A stretch of DNA of 64,000 nucleotides from Microvirga vignae (GCF_001017175.1 NZ_LCYG01000043.1:1-64000); one strand, 5' to 3'; positions 16,269-25,371 are shown, numbered from the stretch's first letter. Program-made: numbers and translations. Notes: generated by a model not told the origin, from the letters alone.

Positions 16269-17387
16269 ATGCCCCTGCTCGCCTACACCCACTCAGGGGA
16301 GCCGCTTGTTGCTCCTCTGCTATTCGATCATCAATGGGAGCACCTGAGATCGGCGCAAAACCGCGACGCGTGGATGCCCCATGGGAAAGGACGGGCCATT
16401 CCCAAGGTCTCACGCCTCGGGACACGGTTCTTCGCTCATCCTCCCGGACAACCGACGACAGGAGCAAAGGAGAGCGATCTCCATCTCTACATCAAAGCCC
16501 AGAGCCTGATCGGCGCCCGGGCCGCAGGCTGGGATGCTCTCCCGGAGCAATCCGGGACCACGCCTGACGGCCATGACTGGCGGGCGGATGTCCTGTGCCG
16601 CCGGCCCGGAAAAGCCTGGACCGTCGCCGTCGAGGCCCAGGTCCAGCTCCAGGGCGAGGAAGCCTACCGTCAGCGGCAGGAGCGCTATGCCGCTTCAGGC
16701 ATTCGCGCCCTCTGGCTGGTCGCTCACGAGCCCGCGGCCCTGCACCGCTATTGGCGCGAGCCCGATCCGTATCTGCCGGCCTTCAAAACCACGGTCGGGA
16801 AGGATCGGCACGGCCGGCCGGAGGCGCAGGTGCAGATCGACGGCTTATCGCTCGCCATCCCCGAGTTCGTCTCTGGCGCGCTCAGCGGGCAGTTGCACTG
16901 GTCTGGGAACGGCCGGCACGGGATCATCATGCTCGTTCTCCGCAAGGACCAGTGTTGGCACCGCACCTGCCGAAAGACGGTTCTCCTCGCCTACAGGGCC
17001 GAAACGCTGCGGAGGATGCCGCTCGGCCTTGAGGCGGCCCAGGCGATGACGGGCTATGGCGACGCTTATGCCAGGACTCGAGCGGTTCTTCCCGACCTCG
17101 CGGACAATCCATGGCCGCTCAGAAATGCTCTCGCGTCGCGTTGCCCTCACTGCCGGCGGGAGATCCGGTATCACAGCCATGACTGGGCGGGTCAGGATGT
17201 CGTTGAAGTGCCGATCGGCGTCGATGCCGGTGAGCAGGGCCGACGCCTCGGCGTGACCCCACATGCGCAATGGCATTGGGGACCTGAATCCCGTTGGACG
17301 CGCTGGGCTCCGCTCGGGGGCATCGGCCTGATCTCCCATCGCCGTCTCGCGATGCATCCGAGACGCCTCGGCCCCGGGACAGGCTGA
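16269..17387 (+). CDS. competence protein CoiA-like nuclease
   Basis: This 372-residue protein has the CoiA-like layout: an N-terminal region for surface recognition, then a PD-(D/E)XK nuclease core with HLYIKAQSLIGA, the DWRADVLC Asp and the VAVEAQVQ strand in which Glu and Gln stand in the active-site positions, followed by RQERYAASGIRALWL. The C-terminal half has a CPHC pair and a C near 230 that might bind metal. CoiA takes part in DNA uptake in firmicutes; in alphaproteobacteria the role of relatives is not established. It follows RecD2 on the same strand after a 221-base gap. Confidence 0.72.
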   Translation: MPLLAYTHSGEPLVAPLLFDHQWEHLRSAQNRDAWMPHGKGRAIPKVSRLGTRFFAHPPGQPTTGAKESDLHLYIKAQSLIGARAAGWDALPEQSGTTPDGHDWRADVLCRRPGKAWTVAVEAQVQLQGEEAYRQRQERYAASGIRALWLVAHEPAALHRYWREPDPYLPAFKTTVGKDRHGRPEAQVQIDGLSLAIPEFVSGALSGQLHWSGNGRHGIIMLVLRKDQCWHRTCRKTVLLAYRAETLRRMPLGLEAAQAMTGYGDAYARTRAVLPDLADNPWPLRNALASRCPHCRREIRYHSHDWAGQDVVEVPIGVDAGEQGRRLGVTPHAQWHWGPESRWTRWAPLGGIGLISHRRLAMHPRRLGPGTG

Positions 17388-17484
17388 CAAGTTTCGCGGA
17401 CGAAGCACCGGTCGCGGTGGCTTCGGCGGTCCAGATCGGCGACCTGCCAAAGGCTGCGTCCCGTGGCGCGGGCCCTTTGCCGCC

Positions 17485-18954
17485 TCAGGTCCCGCAGAAT
17501 GTCCGATGGACACGCTCGTGCGGCTCCGGCGGTTCGGCGTAGTGAGCAAACGCCGGCTGATCCTCGTAGGGCTGCGAGAGAACCATCAGAAGCTCCTCGA
17601 AGGGAGCAAAGTCGTCCCGCTCCACCGCAGCTTGAATCACTGCCTCCACGCGATGATTGCGAGGGATATAAGCCGGATTGACGGCTCGCATGGCAGCCTG
17701 TCGGCTGGCGCCGTCTTGCGGCTCATGGCTCAACCGCTCCCGCCAGCGGGCGGCCCAGGCATCGTAAGCAAGCGGGTTGATGAAGAGGTTTCGGACAGCC
17801 TCGTCCGCTTCGGGTCCGGCGGCGGCATCGCTCAGCCGCCGGAAGGTCAGGGTGAAGTCGGCTTGGTTCTCGGCCATGGCCCTCAGAAGGTCCCCGGCGA
17901 GCGTCGGGTCCTCCTCGCGCTTCGTCAGCAGCCCGAGCTTGCGCCGGAGCCCTGCATGATAGGCCGCTTCGAATTTGCCTGAATAAGCGCCGAGTGCTTC
18001 ATTCGCCTCGGCGACGGCCTTCTCCTCATCCTCGAACAGGAGCGGCAGAAGCGCCTCGGCCAGCCGCGTCAGGTTCCAGAGGCCGATGCGCGGCTGGTTG
18101 CAATAGGCATAGCGGCCGTGCTGGTCGATGGAGCTGAAGACTGTTGCAGGATCATAGGCGTCCATGAAAGCGCACGGACCATAGTCGATCGTCTCGCCGG
18201 CAATGGACATGTTGTCGGTGTTCATGACCCCATGGATGAAGCCGATGTGCAGCCAGCGGGCAATGAGATCGGCCTGGGCGGCGATCACCTGGTCCAAGAG
18301 CGCGCGATACGGATTGTCACTCTCAGCGGCCTGTGGGTAGTGCCGTCCGATGACGTAGTCCGCGAGGAGGCGCAATCCCTCCACATCCTGCCGGACGGCG
18401 AAGAACTGGAATGTGCCGACTCTGACATGACTCGATGCCACCCGGGTGAGAACCGCTCCGGGAAGCATCATCTCGCGGAGCACCGTCTCGCCGGTCAACA
18501 CGGCGGCGAGCGCACGCGTTGTCGGCAGCCCGAGCGCCGCCATCGCCTCGCTGACAAGATACTCGCGCAGCACAGGCCCGACCGCCGCGCGCCCGTCGCC
18601 GCGGCGCGAGAACGGTGTCGGACCTGAACCTTTGAGCTGAATGTCCCGACGGATGCCGTCTCGATCAACCACTTCGCCGAGGAGGATGGCGCGGCCGTCG
18701 CCGAGTTGCGGCACGAACTGGTGCCCGGCATAGGCCATGGCAATGGGCTCTGCCGCATTCGGAACGCGGTTCCCGCACAGAAGCTCAAGGCCTTCCGGAC
18801 AGGAGAGGCGATCCGGGTCGAGGCGGAGCCGTAACGCGAGATCCCGGTTCAGCCGGATGAGTCTTGGAGCCGTGACCGAGGTGGGCGCTATGCGTGCGAA
18901 GAAGCGTTTCGGCAGGCGGGCGTAGGTGTTGTCGAAGGGAAAATGAATTGTCAT
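17485..18954 (-). CDS. selO: SelO (YdiU/UPF0061) pseudokinase protein AMPylator
   Basis: The 489-residue protein is SelO: it opens with [11 protein letters not shown], has the GHQF segment, the [11 protein letters not shown] loop that binds ATP in inverted orientation, the [21 protein letters not shown] motif and the NTDNM metal-binding segment. SelO transfers AMP rather than phosphate to Ser, Thr or Tyr and helps protect against oxidative stress. I start at 18954 (MTIHF), where homology begins; the frame stays open upstream to 19011. Bacterial SelO proteins lack the selenocysteine of the mitochondrial form, and here the end reads CGT. The gene is convergent with the CoiA-like gene. Confidence 0.93.
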   Translation of the reverse strand: MTIHFPFDNTYARLPKRFFARIAPTSVTAPRLIRLNRDLALRLRLDPDRLSCPEGLELLCGNRVPNAAEPIAMAYAGHQFVPQLGDGRAILLGEVVDRDGIRRDIQLKGSGPTPFSRRGDGRAAVGPVLREYLVSEAMAALGLPTTRALAAVLTGETVLREMMLPGAVLTRVASSHVRVGTFQFFAVRQDVEGLRLLADYVIGRHYPQAAESDNPYRALLDQVIAAQADLIARWLHIGFIHGVMNTDNMSIAGETIDYGPCAFMDAYDPATVFSSIDQHGRYAYCNQPRIGLWNLTRLAEALLPLLFEDEEKAVAEANEALGAYSGKFEAAYHAGLRRKLGLLTKREEDPTLAGDLLRAMAENQADFTLTFRRLSDAAAGPEADEAVRNLFINPLAYDAWAARWRERLSHEPQDGASRQAAMRAVNPAYIPRNHRVEAVIQAAVERDDFAPFEELLMVLSQPYEDQPAFAHYAEPPEPHERVHRTFCGT

Positions 18955-19104
18955 CGGACCGGTTTCACCGTCAGGACCCCGTGACATCGGATGGGGTGCT
19001 CCTGAAAACAAGAGCCGGATGTGCCCTCCGGCTGAAGCGGGTCCACGGCGCCCTGTCCCCGATTCTGGACAGCGCTCGGGACCATTCTGTCCCGGAAAAG
19101 ACAG

Positions 19105-19365
19105 TTATTGCTCCCGCTCAATGATGCGGTACTCAACGTCGATAATCTCCCCTGCTCGGCGGGCTTGCGCCATCCTGCGGCGAAGGCGCCACCGCAGGAT
19201 CATGCCGGTGATGATGGCCGCAGGGATGAGGATCAGCGCAAGTCCTGCGGCCAGGACGATCAGCAAAAGGCCCAGCGAGACGGCAGCAATCAGCACCAGG
19301 GCGGCGGCCCAGCGAGGCATCCGGATCAATCTGATGCCCGGATGGGGCGGATAGCGCGGGTCCAT
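19105..19365 (-). CDS. small two-segment membrane protein
   Basis: This 86-residue protein starts at an ATG behind GAGGGG. After a Pro-rich N terminus it has one long hydrophobic stretch (about residues 20-55, LVLIAAVSLGLLLIVLAAG then LALILIPAAIITGMIL), enough for two short membrane helices, and ends in a basic RWRLRRRMAQARR helix and an acidic tail likely facing the cytoplasm. No family is recognised. It lies upstream of selO on the same strand but 150 bases away. Confidence 0.65.
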   Translation of the reverse strand: MDPRYPPHPGIRLIRMPRWAAALVLIAAVSLGLLLIVLAAGLALILIPAAIITGMILRWRLRRRMAQARRAGEIIDVEYRIIEREQ

Positions 19366-19509
19366 ATCCCCTCTGTGCAAAGCTCTGCGTCAATCGTGCT
19401 TCATAGGCTGACGCCAGGAGTCGGATACACGATCGACATGGAGCGCAACATTCCGGCTCATCTCACTTCGCGCCATGATCGTCGGAGTGTCAGGTGCTCG
19501 TCGGAAAGG

Positions 19510-19583
19510 TGGAGGCCTCGCCCGGAATCGAACCGGGGTGCAAGGATTTGCAGTCCTCTGCGTCACCACTCCGCCACGAGGCC
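19510..19583 (-). tRNA. tRNA-Cys (GCA anticodon)
   Basis: The minus strand reads as a 74-base tRNA with all stems: acceptor GGCCTCG/CGAGGCC, anticodon stem GAGGA/TCCTT (four standard pairs plus A-T), anticodon loop CTGCAAA giving GCA, T arm CCCGG/CCGGG with TTCGATT, discriminator T73 as expected for cysteine, and an encoded CCA end. Confidence 0.95.
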
Positions 19584-19919
19584 ATCCGGGCGTATTCGGG
19601 ATGTGGGACATGCTTGATAGTGGAGAGCCTCTCGAAGAGCAACCGCCCGCTTCGACTGGTGCTTTCCGGGCCGGCGGTCAAGCGCGTGAGACGGGCCCGA
19701 ACACGTCGGCGGCAGCCCTGGATGTCCGTGTGGGCGCATTCTTCCGGAGCAATCGTCACTGTGGTTTGCGCGAAGGCAGCGACCTTCACGACCGCCATTC
19801 ATGCGGCCTCGGCTGACCTTCCCCAACCTGAGACAATCCGGATTCGTTGTCCGACTCCAAACGGCAACTTCCAGACGCGGATCCTACGTTCGATCCGGAT
19901 GCCGCCGTTGCTGCGCCTC

Positions 19920-20243
19920 TCAGTGCCTCTGTCCGGCCCGTTCGGCGGCACCGGCAAGCCTGTGCTGGAGGCGAAGGCCTGCGTCACGCAGCAGGCGGAG
20001 CTTTCTTGCCATAGGTTGAGAGTTGCTGTTTCTGTCGGTCACGACGGCCGCCGCAGCCGCGAACAGGTCATCGGCAGCCATCTCGATACCAGGGTCCCGC
20101 CTGCTCCCTCCAGTCACATCAACAAGAAGGGTCTGCAGGTCATGCAGGTCGACTTCAATGCTTCCCCGCTCAATCCGGGACACGACGGCCTGAATTGCCT
20201 CTCGCCGCTTCTCGATCCCTTCAGCGAGTGCCGTCTCCACCAT
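19920..20243 (-). CDS. hypothetical helical protein
   Basis: The frame from ATG 20243 (AGGAG ten bases upstream) gives 107 residues. The first 40 residues form a charged helix (AEGIEKRREAIQAVVSRIE), followed by EVDLHDLQTLL and a second helical half rich in Ala and Arg. No signal peptide, membrane segment or known motif. Amino-acid pattern and codon use look like a real gene; identity unknown. A TTG 21 bases upstream would lengthen it by seven residues. Confidence 0.5.
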   Translation of the reverse strand: MVETALAEGIEKRREAIQAVVSRIERGSIEVDLHDLQTLLVDVTGGSRRDPGIEMAADDLFAAAAAVVTDRNSNSQPMARKLRLLRDAGLRLQHRLAGAAERAGQRH

Positions 20244-20395
20244 CTGTCTTAATCTCCTGAACAAGTTGACCAGCGGGCGCTCTGCCGGCAGCGGGAAAAC
20301 ACTGCGCCCATATGGTTAATCAACGGTTACAGGGGTTGGAGAAACCGGCGTTTCAGGCCCGATGCCACCAAGTGCAATCAGCCCCTTGTCCTGCA

Positions 20396-21019
20396 TCAAT
20401 CCTTGCTCTCGGGGCGGGGTCCGTCGTGCATCGGTGCCTCGGTCGTTCCTGAACCGGATTGCTCACGAAGCATGCTCGCGAGCCCCTCGAGAAAACGAAT
20501 GGACTCCTGCGGATAGGCCTCGCGTTGCGCCACTTTGATGATGTTGTGAAGAATGGCGGCGATATCCTCCAGCTTCGCGACACGCCCGGCCGCAAGAACA
20601 TGAAAGAAGGTCGTGAACGCGACCATGACAGCCTGGTCACGCTCCTCGAGTTGCTGACACCGCATCTTGAGCGCTTTGATGTCCTTCTCCTGAGCCGAAA
20701 CAACCTCAACCAGAGTGAGCATTTGCTCATTCAGGACATCGAGGGAAGCATTCATGCCGGCAGCACGCCTCGGAGGTTCAGATTGGGTGAGAGGCTTGAG
20801 CCTCGCGGCACTCATGTCATCGCCTGAGACTACCTGTGAAGGCGATGAGGCTTCCGCCTTGAGGAAGTTGGCTACACCGCGGTCATTACGTTCCAAAGGC
20901 ATTTCCTCTTGATCTTTTTGCATAGGCCGTGATGCGCCCACGCCTGCATCCTGAGTAGATCCTGGCGCAATCCGCTGGATCAGAGTCCTGGTCTTCTGAA
21001 TGTACCGGACCTGGTTCAC
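20396..21019 (-). CDS. hypothetical coiled-coil protein
   Basis: This protein of up to 207 residues has a disordered N-terminal half and a clear coiled coil at about residues 88-130 (NASLDVLNEQMLTLVEVV, then EKDIKALKMRCQQLEERDQ), followed by a helical segment FFHVLAAGRVAKLEDIAAIL and an acidic, Pro-containing tail. The true start may be an internal Met. No family is recognised. It is co-directional with the cold-shock gene, whose terminator lies upstream of it, so it needs its own promoter. Confidence 0.55.
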   Translation of the reverse strand: MNQVRYIQKTRTLIQRIAPGSTQDAGVGASRPMQKDQEEMPLERNDRGVANFLKAEASSPSQVVSGDDMSAARLKPLTQSEPPRRAAGMNASLDVLNEQMLTLVEVVSAQEKDIKALKMRCQQLEERDQAVMVAFTTFFHVLAAGRVAKLEDIAAILHNIIKVAQREAYPQESIRFLEGLASMLREQSGSGTTEAPMHDGPRPESKD

Positions 21020-21110
21020 ATTCTCGCTCTTTGGCGTGATCGCGGATCGACACGGCGACGACCATTAGGATCCGCGGCGTCGAGAGTCATTTGAGTGGTA
21101 TGTCCCTTGA

Positions 21111-21140
21111 CAACGAAAAGCCGCTCCGTTTCGGAGCGGC
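21111..21140 (-). terminator. Rho-independent terminator of the cold-shock gene
   Basis: Nine-base perfect stem (GCCGCTCCG with CGGAGCGGC) with a three-base loop, followed on the minus strand by TTTTCGTTG. It lies 40 bases after the cold-shock gene stop codon. Confidence 0.9.
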
Positions 21141-21179
21141 TCAGGATGAAGGGCAAGAATGATCCCGCGTCCCGTTCCA

Positions 21180-21389
21180 TCAGGCAGTCCTGAGATCGAC
21201 CGCAGACTCTTTGCCGGTCCGGCGGTCCGCCTGAACCTCGTACGAGATCTTCTGGCCTTCAGCCAAGCCGCGCAATCCGGCGCGCTCGACAGCGCTGATG
21301 TGCACGAACACATCCTTGCCTCCGCCATCCGGCTGGATGAAGCCATAGCCCTTCTGTTCATTGAACCACTTCACAGTTCCTGTCGCCAC
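21180..21389 (-). CDS. cspA: cold-shock protein (CspA family)
   Basis: This 69-residue protein is a single cold-shock OB fold with RNP1-type KGYGFIQPD and RNP2-type DVFVHISAV motifs and the [12 protein letters not shown] start. Such proteins bind single-stranded RNA and DNA and melt RNA secondary structure. The gene has its own strong terminator. Identification is certain at family level; whether it responds to cold is unknown, since these bacteria carry several paralogues. Confidence 0.96.
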   Translation of the reverse strand: MATGTVKWFNEQKGYGFIQPDGGGKDVFVHISAVERAGLRGLAEGQKISYEVQADRRTGKESAVDLRTA

Positions 21390-22278
21390 GAAAGTCTTCC
21401 CTCTGTCTTGCTACTGGGTGGGAGCGTGCAGCGAATCACGTTCCCGCTCGATCCTGGTCCAGAGAAGGAACCTACACCCGGTCGTTCGACGCATGGTGGC
21501 TCCGTCATTCGGTCAGGATCGACCTCACAAGCGTAGATTCAGGCTCTTGTGGTGGCAAGCATCCTGCGCCTGACGTGTCCGAGCCAGACCTAAGTTCCTA
21601 TTTTCCGCAGCATCATGGGAAATTAGACACGGGTCACGCCTGCTATGTCGCCTGCGTCAAGCCGAGTTTGTGGTTGGCATACCGGCGGCCGAACAGGGAG
21701 TCTCATGGCTCCGCCATCAACGCAGAAGCGATCCTCGCAAAGGTTCTGAATGATTTAGTCGCCGGTAAGCCCATGCTGATGAGATTGTTCAACTCGCTGG
21801 AATTGATTGCAGGCATCATCCGCAAGGGCGACCGCAGCCCGGGATCCCCGGCATCGGTGCTGAACTATCTTCTATCGAAGAAACCCTCTTGGCCCAACTC
21901 ACCCCATCATTCGGTGTTCGTTAGGAGGAAATACGGGTGGCACGTTATCGCTCGACAAGCCTGATGCGCACAGCATTGTAGTGAGAACGCCGAGGGGCAG
22001 TCGCTCCTGACACGCAAGCCTATGCTCCGTAGATGATTGCAAAGGAGCTCTCCTTGAGAACACCGGAAAGGCTTGGGATAGAAAGTCGAGCGATGTGGGA
22101 TGGAGCCTTCATGGAACCAGCCCCGGCGATGCAGTGATCCCGACTTGCTCCGAGAGAACCCCCAATAATGGGTATAAGCAGGCGCGGTAGCGGAGGCCAA
22201 CAGCTGTCTTGTCGTTACCGACAAGGAAAAGGACTTCCCTGGTGTCGAGACCGTCAACCCTTTGCGCGAGAGCGCGGC
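21390..22278. other. long stretch without a convincing gene
   Basis: About 890 bases between the cold-shock gene and the restriction-type nuclease. It must hold the cold-shock promoter and its leader on the minus strand. A plus-strand frame at 21575-21964 (129 codons) has no ribosome binding site and no recognisable domain; I leave it uncalled. No repeats or insertion-sequence traces were recognised. Confidence 0.4.
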
Positions 22279-23118
22279 ATGAGCAACATTCGCTCCATCG
22301 ACATGATGTTTCTCGATGACGTGTTCGACATAGGGAGCGGCTACGTCCTCAACTTCTCCGATCGCACCTTCGCGCAGCTTTCCGCCGAAGAGCTCAACAT
22401 CGACATCAATGATCCAATCTATGCACGTGAGGGCGGCTCCAAGGCCAAACGTTTGCGCTCCTTCCTTCGAACCGTCGACACGCCGACCGTCACCCGAACA
22501 CTGAATGCCCTTTGGGAATATCGGGAGGCCTTGCGACAGCGAACTGGCCAGGCCGACAAAGTTCACGATGCCCACGGCCGCCTCTCCCTGATCAATCGGT
22601 CTGAAGGCCGGCCGGATTGCTCCCAGGCGCCGACACTGCCGCCCACGCCAGCGTTCAACTGCGAAAAGCTGGATCAACTTAAGAGCGATCTACTCGCCAT
22701 GACGTCGTCGGAAGCGTATGCCCGAGGCTATGCCTTTGAGAAGTTCCTGCGCGACTTGTTCGACACGTACAGCGCCGCGGGAGCCCTTCCGGCTGAATGG
22801 CGAGCAGATCGGCGGCAGCTTCCAGTTCGGCAACGAGACTTACAGACTTACCTTGTCGAGGCAAAGTGGCATGGCAAACCAATGGGTGTCGCCGAGCTCC
22901 ACACCTTTCATGGCAAGATCGAACAGAAAGCTGCCTGGACGCGTGGCCTGTTCGTTAGCAACAGCGGCTTCACCGACGAAGGACTCGCAGCACTCGGTCG
23001 CGGCAAGTGCGTCATCTGCATGGACGGCTACGACCTCTATGAGACCCTGAACCGCGAAATCCCGCTCAACCACGTCCTCGAGCGAAGTGGCGGCGCTCTG
23101 AAGCTGATCCCGCTCTGA
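22279..23118 (+). pseudogene. restriction-endonuclease-like gene with two compensating frameshifts
   Basis: The 279-codon frame starts MSNIRSIDMMFLDD and has a PD-(D/E)XK-type core near its end. Around residues 165-190 the protein reads nonsense, but the +1 frame encodes the expected REPFRLNGEQIGGSFQFGNE stretch, after which the main frame resumes at TYLVEAKW. The return coincides with an eight-base duplication ACTTACAG at 22838-22845 next to ACTTAC; the first shift is near 22775-22795. In relatives the segment reads GEQIDGSF, so the catalytic Asp is also Gly here. The frame stays open but the active site is destroyed. The downstream part (HTFHGKIEQKAAWTRGLFVS) is normal. Confidence 0.7.
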
Positions 23119-23119
23119 C

Positions 23120-23298
23120 AGGAGCCGCATTTGACCTGCTCGAAGATCGGCAACCTGCTCCCGCAGCTGACGTTCGGTTTCGGCGGCGGAGTGGCCCGTG
23201 ACGGCAAACATGCTCCATCCCGCAGCAGCACCGAGGCCTAAAACGGTCATCATGACCCGCTGCCAGTTGGGGCGCTTGGGTGCAAATGTCTGGATCAT
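23120..23298 (-). pseudogene. truncated membrane-anchored coiled-coil gene (5' part)
   Basis: From an ATG at 23298 with AGGAG seven bases upstream the frame encodes MIQTFAPKRPNWQRVMM, a single hydrophobic segment (TVLGLGAAAGWSMFAV) and the start of a coiled coil (AETERQLREQVADLRAG). It looks like a normal small inner-membrane protein up to about residue 60, then continues only as antisense of the neighbouring nuclease gene to 22840. The natural 3' part seems lost at a junction next to the nuclease stop codon. Identity unknown. Confidence 0.5.
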
Positions 23299-23544
23299 CG
23301 GAACTCCTGCCACAAAACCGCTATGGCTGCGCAACCGACTTTCTGCTCAGAGTGGTCAGGCCGACGTTGCTCACCAGACCGGCCTCAATGAGGCTCAGGA
23401 TATTGCCGCCATGATGACTTAACCGTTAAGGCATCATGGCACGCTCGGAACAGAGACGCGGCTCTGGTAATGGCTTCTCACGAAACCAACCGGTTCGGCA
23501 CCCTCAGCTCATGCGGTGCAGCCTTCAGCGTCAGGTCGCAGACT

Positions 23545-23572
23545 TCTTGCCAAAAGGTTCCTTATGCGATTC
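23545..23572 (+). repeat. dif-like recombination site, copy 2
   Basis: Left arm TCTTGCCAAAA, spacer GGTTCC, right arm TTATGCGATTC. It matches copy 1 at 2276-2303 in both arms (10 of 11 on the left, the first eight bases of the right), has the same orientation and the same six-base spacer length with a different spacer sequence. Confidence 0.42.
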
Positions 23573-23587
23573 CTATAGGTCACGGGG

Positions 23588-23861
23588 GTGGATTCTATTC
23601 TGAAGTGTGAGCTTCAGGCCGTCTGGTCCCCGGAACAGATTGCCGGACGGCTGCAGATCGCGCCTGAGGGCCCGGGCCAGATCACGCACGAGACGATCTA
23701 CGCTTTCATCTTCAGCCCACAGGGCAAGGCGCTAGGGCTTTTTCGCTACCTGCCGATGGCCCGGCGCCAGCGCCGAACCCGGTATGCCCGCAAGCCGCGG
23801 GGCTTCGCCATCCCGGCCGCGCTCGCTTCACCCTTGGATCCCAAATCAGAGTGCCAAATGT
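23588..23861 (+). pseudogene. IS30-family transposase remnant
   Basis: The frame encodes WSPEQIAGRLQI, the ITHETIYAFIFS segment and a basic RRQRRTRYARKPRG patch, all typical of the middle of IS30-family transposases. The N-terminal HTH and most of the C-terminal DDE catalytic part are missing; recognisable similarity fades after about 23820, just before the IS1111-type element. It starts only 15 bases after the second dif-like site. It cannot be active. Confidence 0.7.
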
Positions 23862-23876
23862 ATGGTCCGGCCGTGC
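23862..23876 (+). repeat. inverted repeat of the IS1111-type element (transposase 3' side)
   Basis: ATGGTCCGGCCGTGC, perfect inverted match to 25283-25297. Confidence 0.75.
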
Positions 23877-23879
23877 GTC

Positions 23880-24169
23880 GCAAGATGATGTTGGCAGACT
23901 GACAAACGTGAGAGCTGCATCAATGTATTAGGCCTCTGTGTGGAGCCTCAGCTCCGGGCCAGCATGGAAATCCGCGCGCATCCAGGACTGACTAGTAGTA
24001 AGACCTCTATGGGCCACTTTGGCACCAAGTCTTGTGGTTGCGCCGGGCAGACCGTTCGTCCATCTCCTTCGTCATCTCGCAGACCTCGGCGGGACAGCCG
24101 CTGATTAGATCATCGACTTCATCGTCGTCTCCTCAGGGCTGATGGCTGTCGATTGTGTCTGAAGGGCTC
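23880..24169 (-). ncRNA. candidate bridge-RNA region of the IS element
   Basis: These 290 noncoding bases lie between the transposase stop codon and the inverted repeat. In the IS1111 subgroup the structured bridge RNA that guides target and donor choice is encoded in this 3' end. I have not folded it or found the guide loops, so the call rests on position and family knowledge only. Confidence 0.35.
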
Positions 24170-25225
24170 TTACGCGGCATGAGAGATGCTCCTCGGTTGG
24201 TACGCATGGCCGCGGGCCAGCACGGCCCACGCGATGCGGGCGAGCTTGTTGGCCAGAGCAATCACCAGCATGTTGCGATGCAGCCTCCGGCCTGCGGTCT
24301 CGATCCACGGCCACAGAGAGAGCCTTGCTGCATGCGGGCGACTCACTAACACGATGTGAGCCGCCTGCACGAACAGCGTCCGCAGATACGTGTTGCCGCG
24401 CTTGGACAGGCGGCCCAGGATCGTGCGGTCGCCCGTTGAGGTCTGCTTCGGCACCAACCCAAGCCAAGCCCCGAAGTCGCGCCCCTGTTTGAACCCGGCA
24501 CCCGTGCCGATCGCCGCCACCATGGCGGATGAGATGATCGGCCCCACGCCCGGGACGCTCATCAGGCGCTGACAGTGCTCGTCCTGGGCGGCGAGCGCTT
24601 CGATCTCAGTGGAGACATCGGCGATGCGCTCATCCAGCCGGTGCCAGTCCTCCATCAGGTCAGCGATGAGGCGCACCAGCCGGGGCGAGAGGACGTCAGA
24701 GGACGAACCCAGAATGCCGGGCAGCGCCTGCCGCAAGGGTGCGAAGCCCTGGCGCACGGTGATGCCGCGCTCGAGCAACAGACCACGGATCTGGTTGGTC
24801 ACGCCGGTGCGCTGACCCACCAGGCGCGAGCGCACCCGGTGCAAGGCGAGCAGGTCCATCTGGTCGGGCGTCTTGATCGCCACGAAGGACATGGTGGGCC
24901 GCTGCACCGCCTCCGCAATCGCCTCGGCATCCCGATAGTCATTCTTGTGCCCCTTGAGGAACGGTTTGACGTATTGGGCTGGGATCAGGCGCACGTCATG
25001 GCCGAGCGCTTGGAGCTGGCGGCCGATGTGATGGGCCCCGGCGCAGGCTTCCATGCCGATCAGGCACGGTGGAATGTTGGCCAGGCGCTGCGGGAGTTGG
25101 GTACGGGAGAGCTTGATCCGCAGCACGATGGCGCCGCGCTCGTCCTGCCCGATGAGGTGGAAGCTGTTCTTGCCCAGATCGATGCCCAGGGTGACGATCG
25201 CGGCAGAGAAAGAAGACCGTGACAT
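24170..25225 (-). CDS. IS110-family transposase
   Basis: This 351-residue protein has the N-terminal RuvC-like DEDD domain (GIDLGKNSF, CLIGMEACAGAHH, NDYRDAEAIAEA) and the C-terminal transposase_20 domain with the SVPGVGPIISSAMVAAIG helix-hairpin-helix and the RTILGRLSKRGN segment that carries the catalytic serine region. I start at the ATG at 25225 because AAGGAG lies eight bases upstream; the frame is open to 25258. IS110 enzymes recombine DNA through a serine, guided by a bridge RNA, without making terminal-repeat-bounded target duplications. The gene looks intact. Confidence 0.94.
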   Translation of the reverse strand: MSRSSFSAAIVTLGIDLGKNSFHLIGQDERGAIVLRIKLSRTQLPQRLANIPPCLIGMEACAGAHHIGRQLQALGHDVRLIPAQYVKPFLKGHKNDYRDAEAIAEAVQRPTMSFVAIKTPDQMDLLALHRVRSRLVGQRTGVTNQIRGLLLERGITVRQGFAPLRQALPGILGSSSDVLSPRLVRLIADLMEDWHRLDERIADVSTEIEALAAQDEHCQRLMSVPGVGPIISSAMVAAIGTGAGFKQGRDFGAWLGLVPKQTSTGDRTILGRLSKRGNTYLRTLFVQAAHIVLVSRPHAARLSLWPWIETAGRRLHRNMLVIALANKLARIAWAVLARGHAYQPRSISHAA

Positions 25226-25282
25226 GAGACGTGCTCCTTGCGTGGCTCGAAGCCCCACAGCTTACAGGCAAGCGGGGCAGGA

Positions 25283-25297
25283 GCACGGCCGGACCAT
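25283..25297 (-). repeat. inverted repeat of the IS1111-type element (transposase 5' side)
   Basis: GCACGGCCGGACCAT, perfect inverted match to 23862-23876. Confidence 0.75.
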
Positions 25298-25371
25298 CCC
25301 ATTAGTAGTGCCAGTCTCCCCCATTTCCGGCCTTGCGGCGGGTCACTTGTCCATCTCGACAGGGCGGTTCA

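Larger units (their letters stand above)
23862..25297 (-). mobile_element. IS110-family insertion sequence, IS1111-type
   Basis: A transposase gene is enclosed by 15-base perfect inverted repeats 1.4 kb apart. The noncoding part downstream of the transposase is long (about 290 bases) and the part upstream short (about 60 bases). Subterminal inverted repeats and a long 3' noncoding end are the marks of the IS1111 subgroup. Exact ends lie a few bases outside the repeats and cannot be set from one copy. Confidence 0.75.

Noticed and set aside
17485-18954. SelO with a C-terminal selenocysteine
   Set aside because: The sequence ends CGT followed by a normal stop; no TGA is positioned for Sec.
19510-19583. 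tRNA-Cys as attachment site for an integrative element
   Set aside because: I found no second copy of the tRNA 3' end in the window and no integrase beside it.
21575-21964. 129-codon frame between the cold-shock and nuclease genes
   Set aside because: No ribosome binding site, no domain, and composition unlike neighbouring genes.
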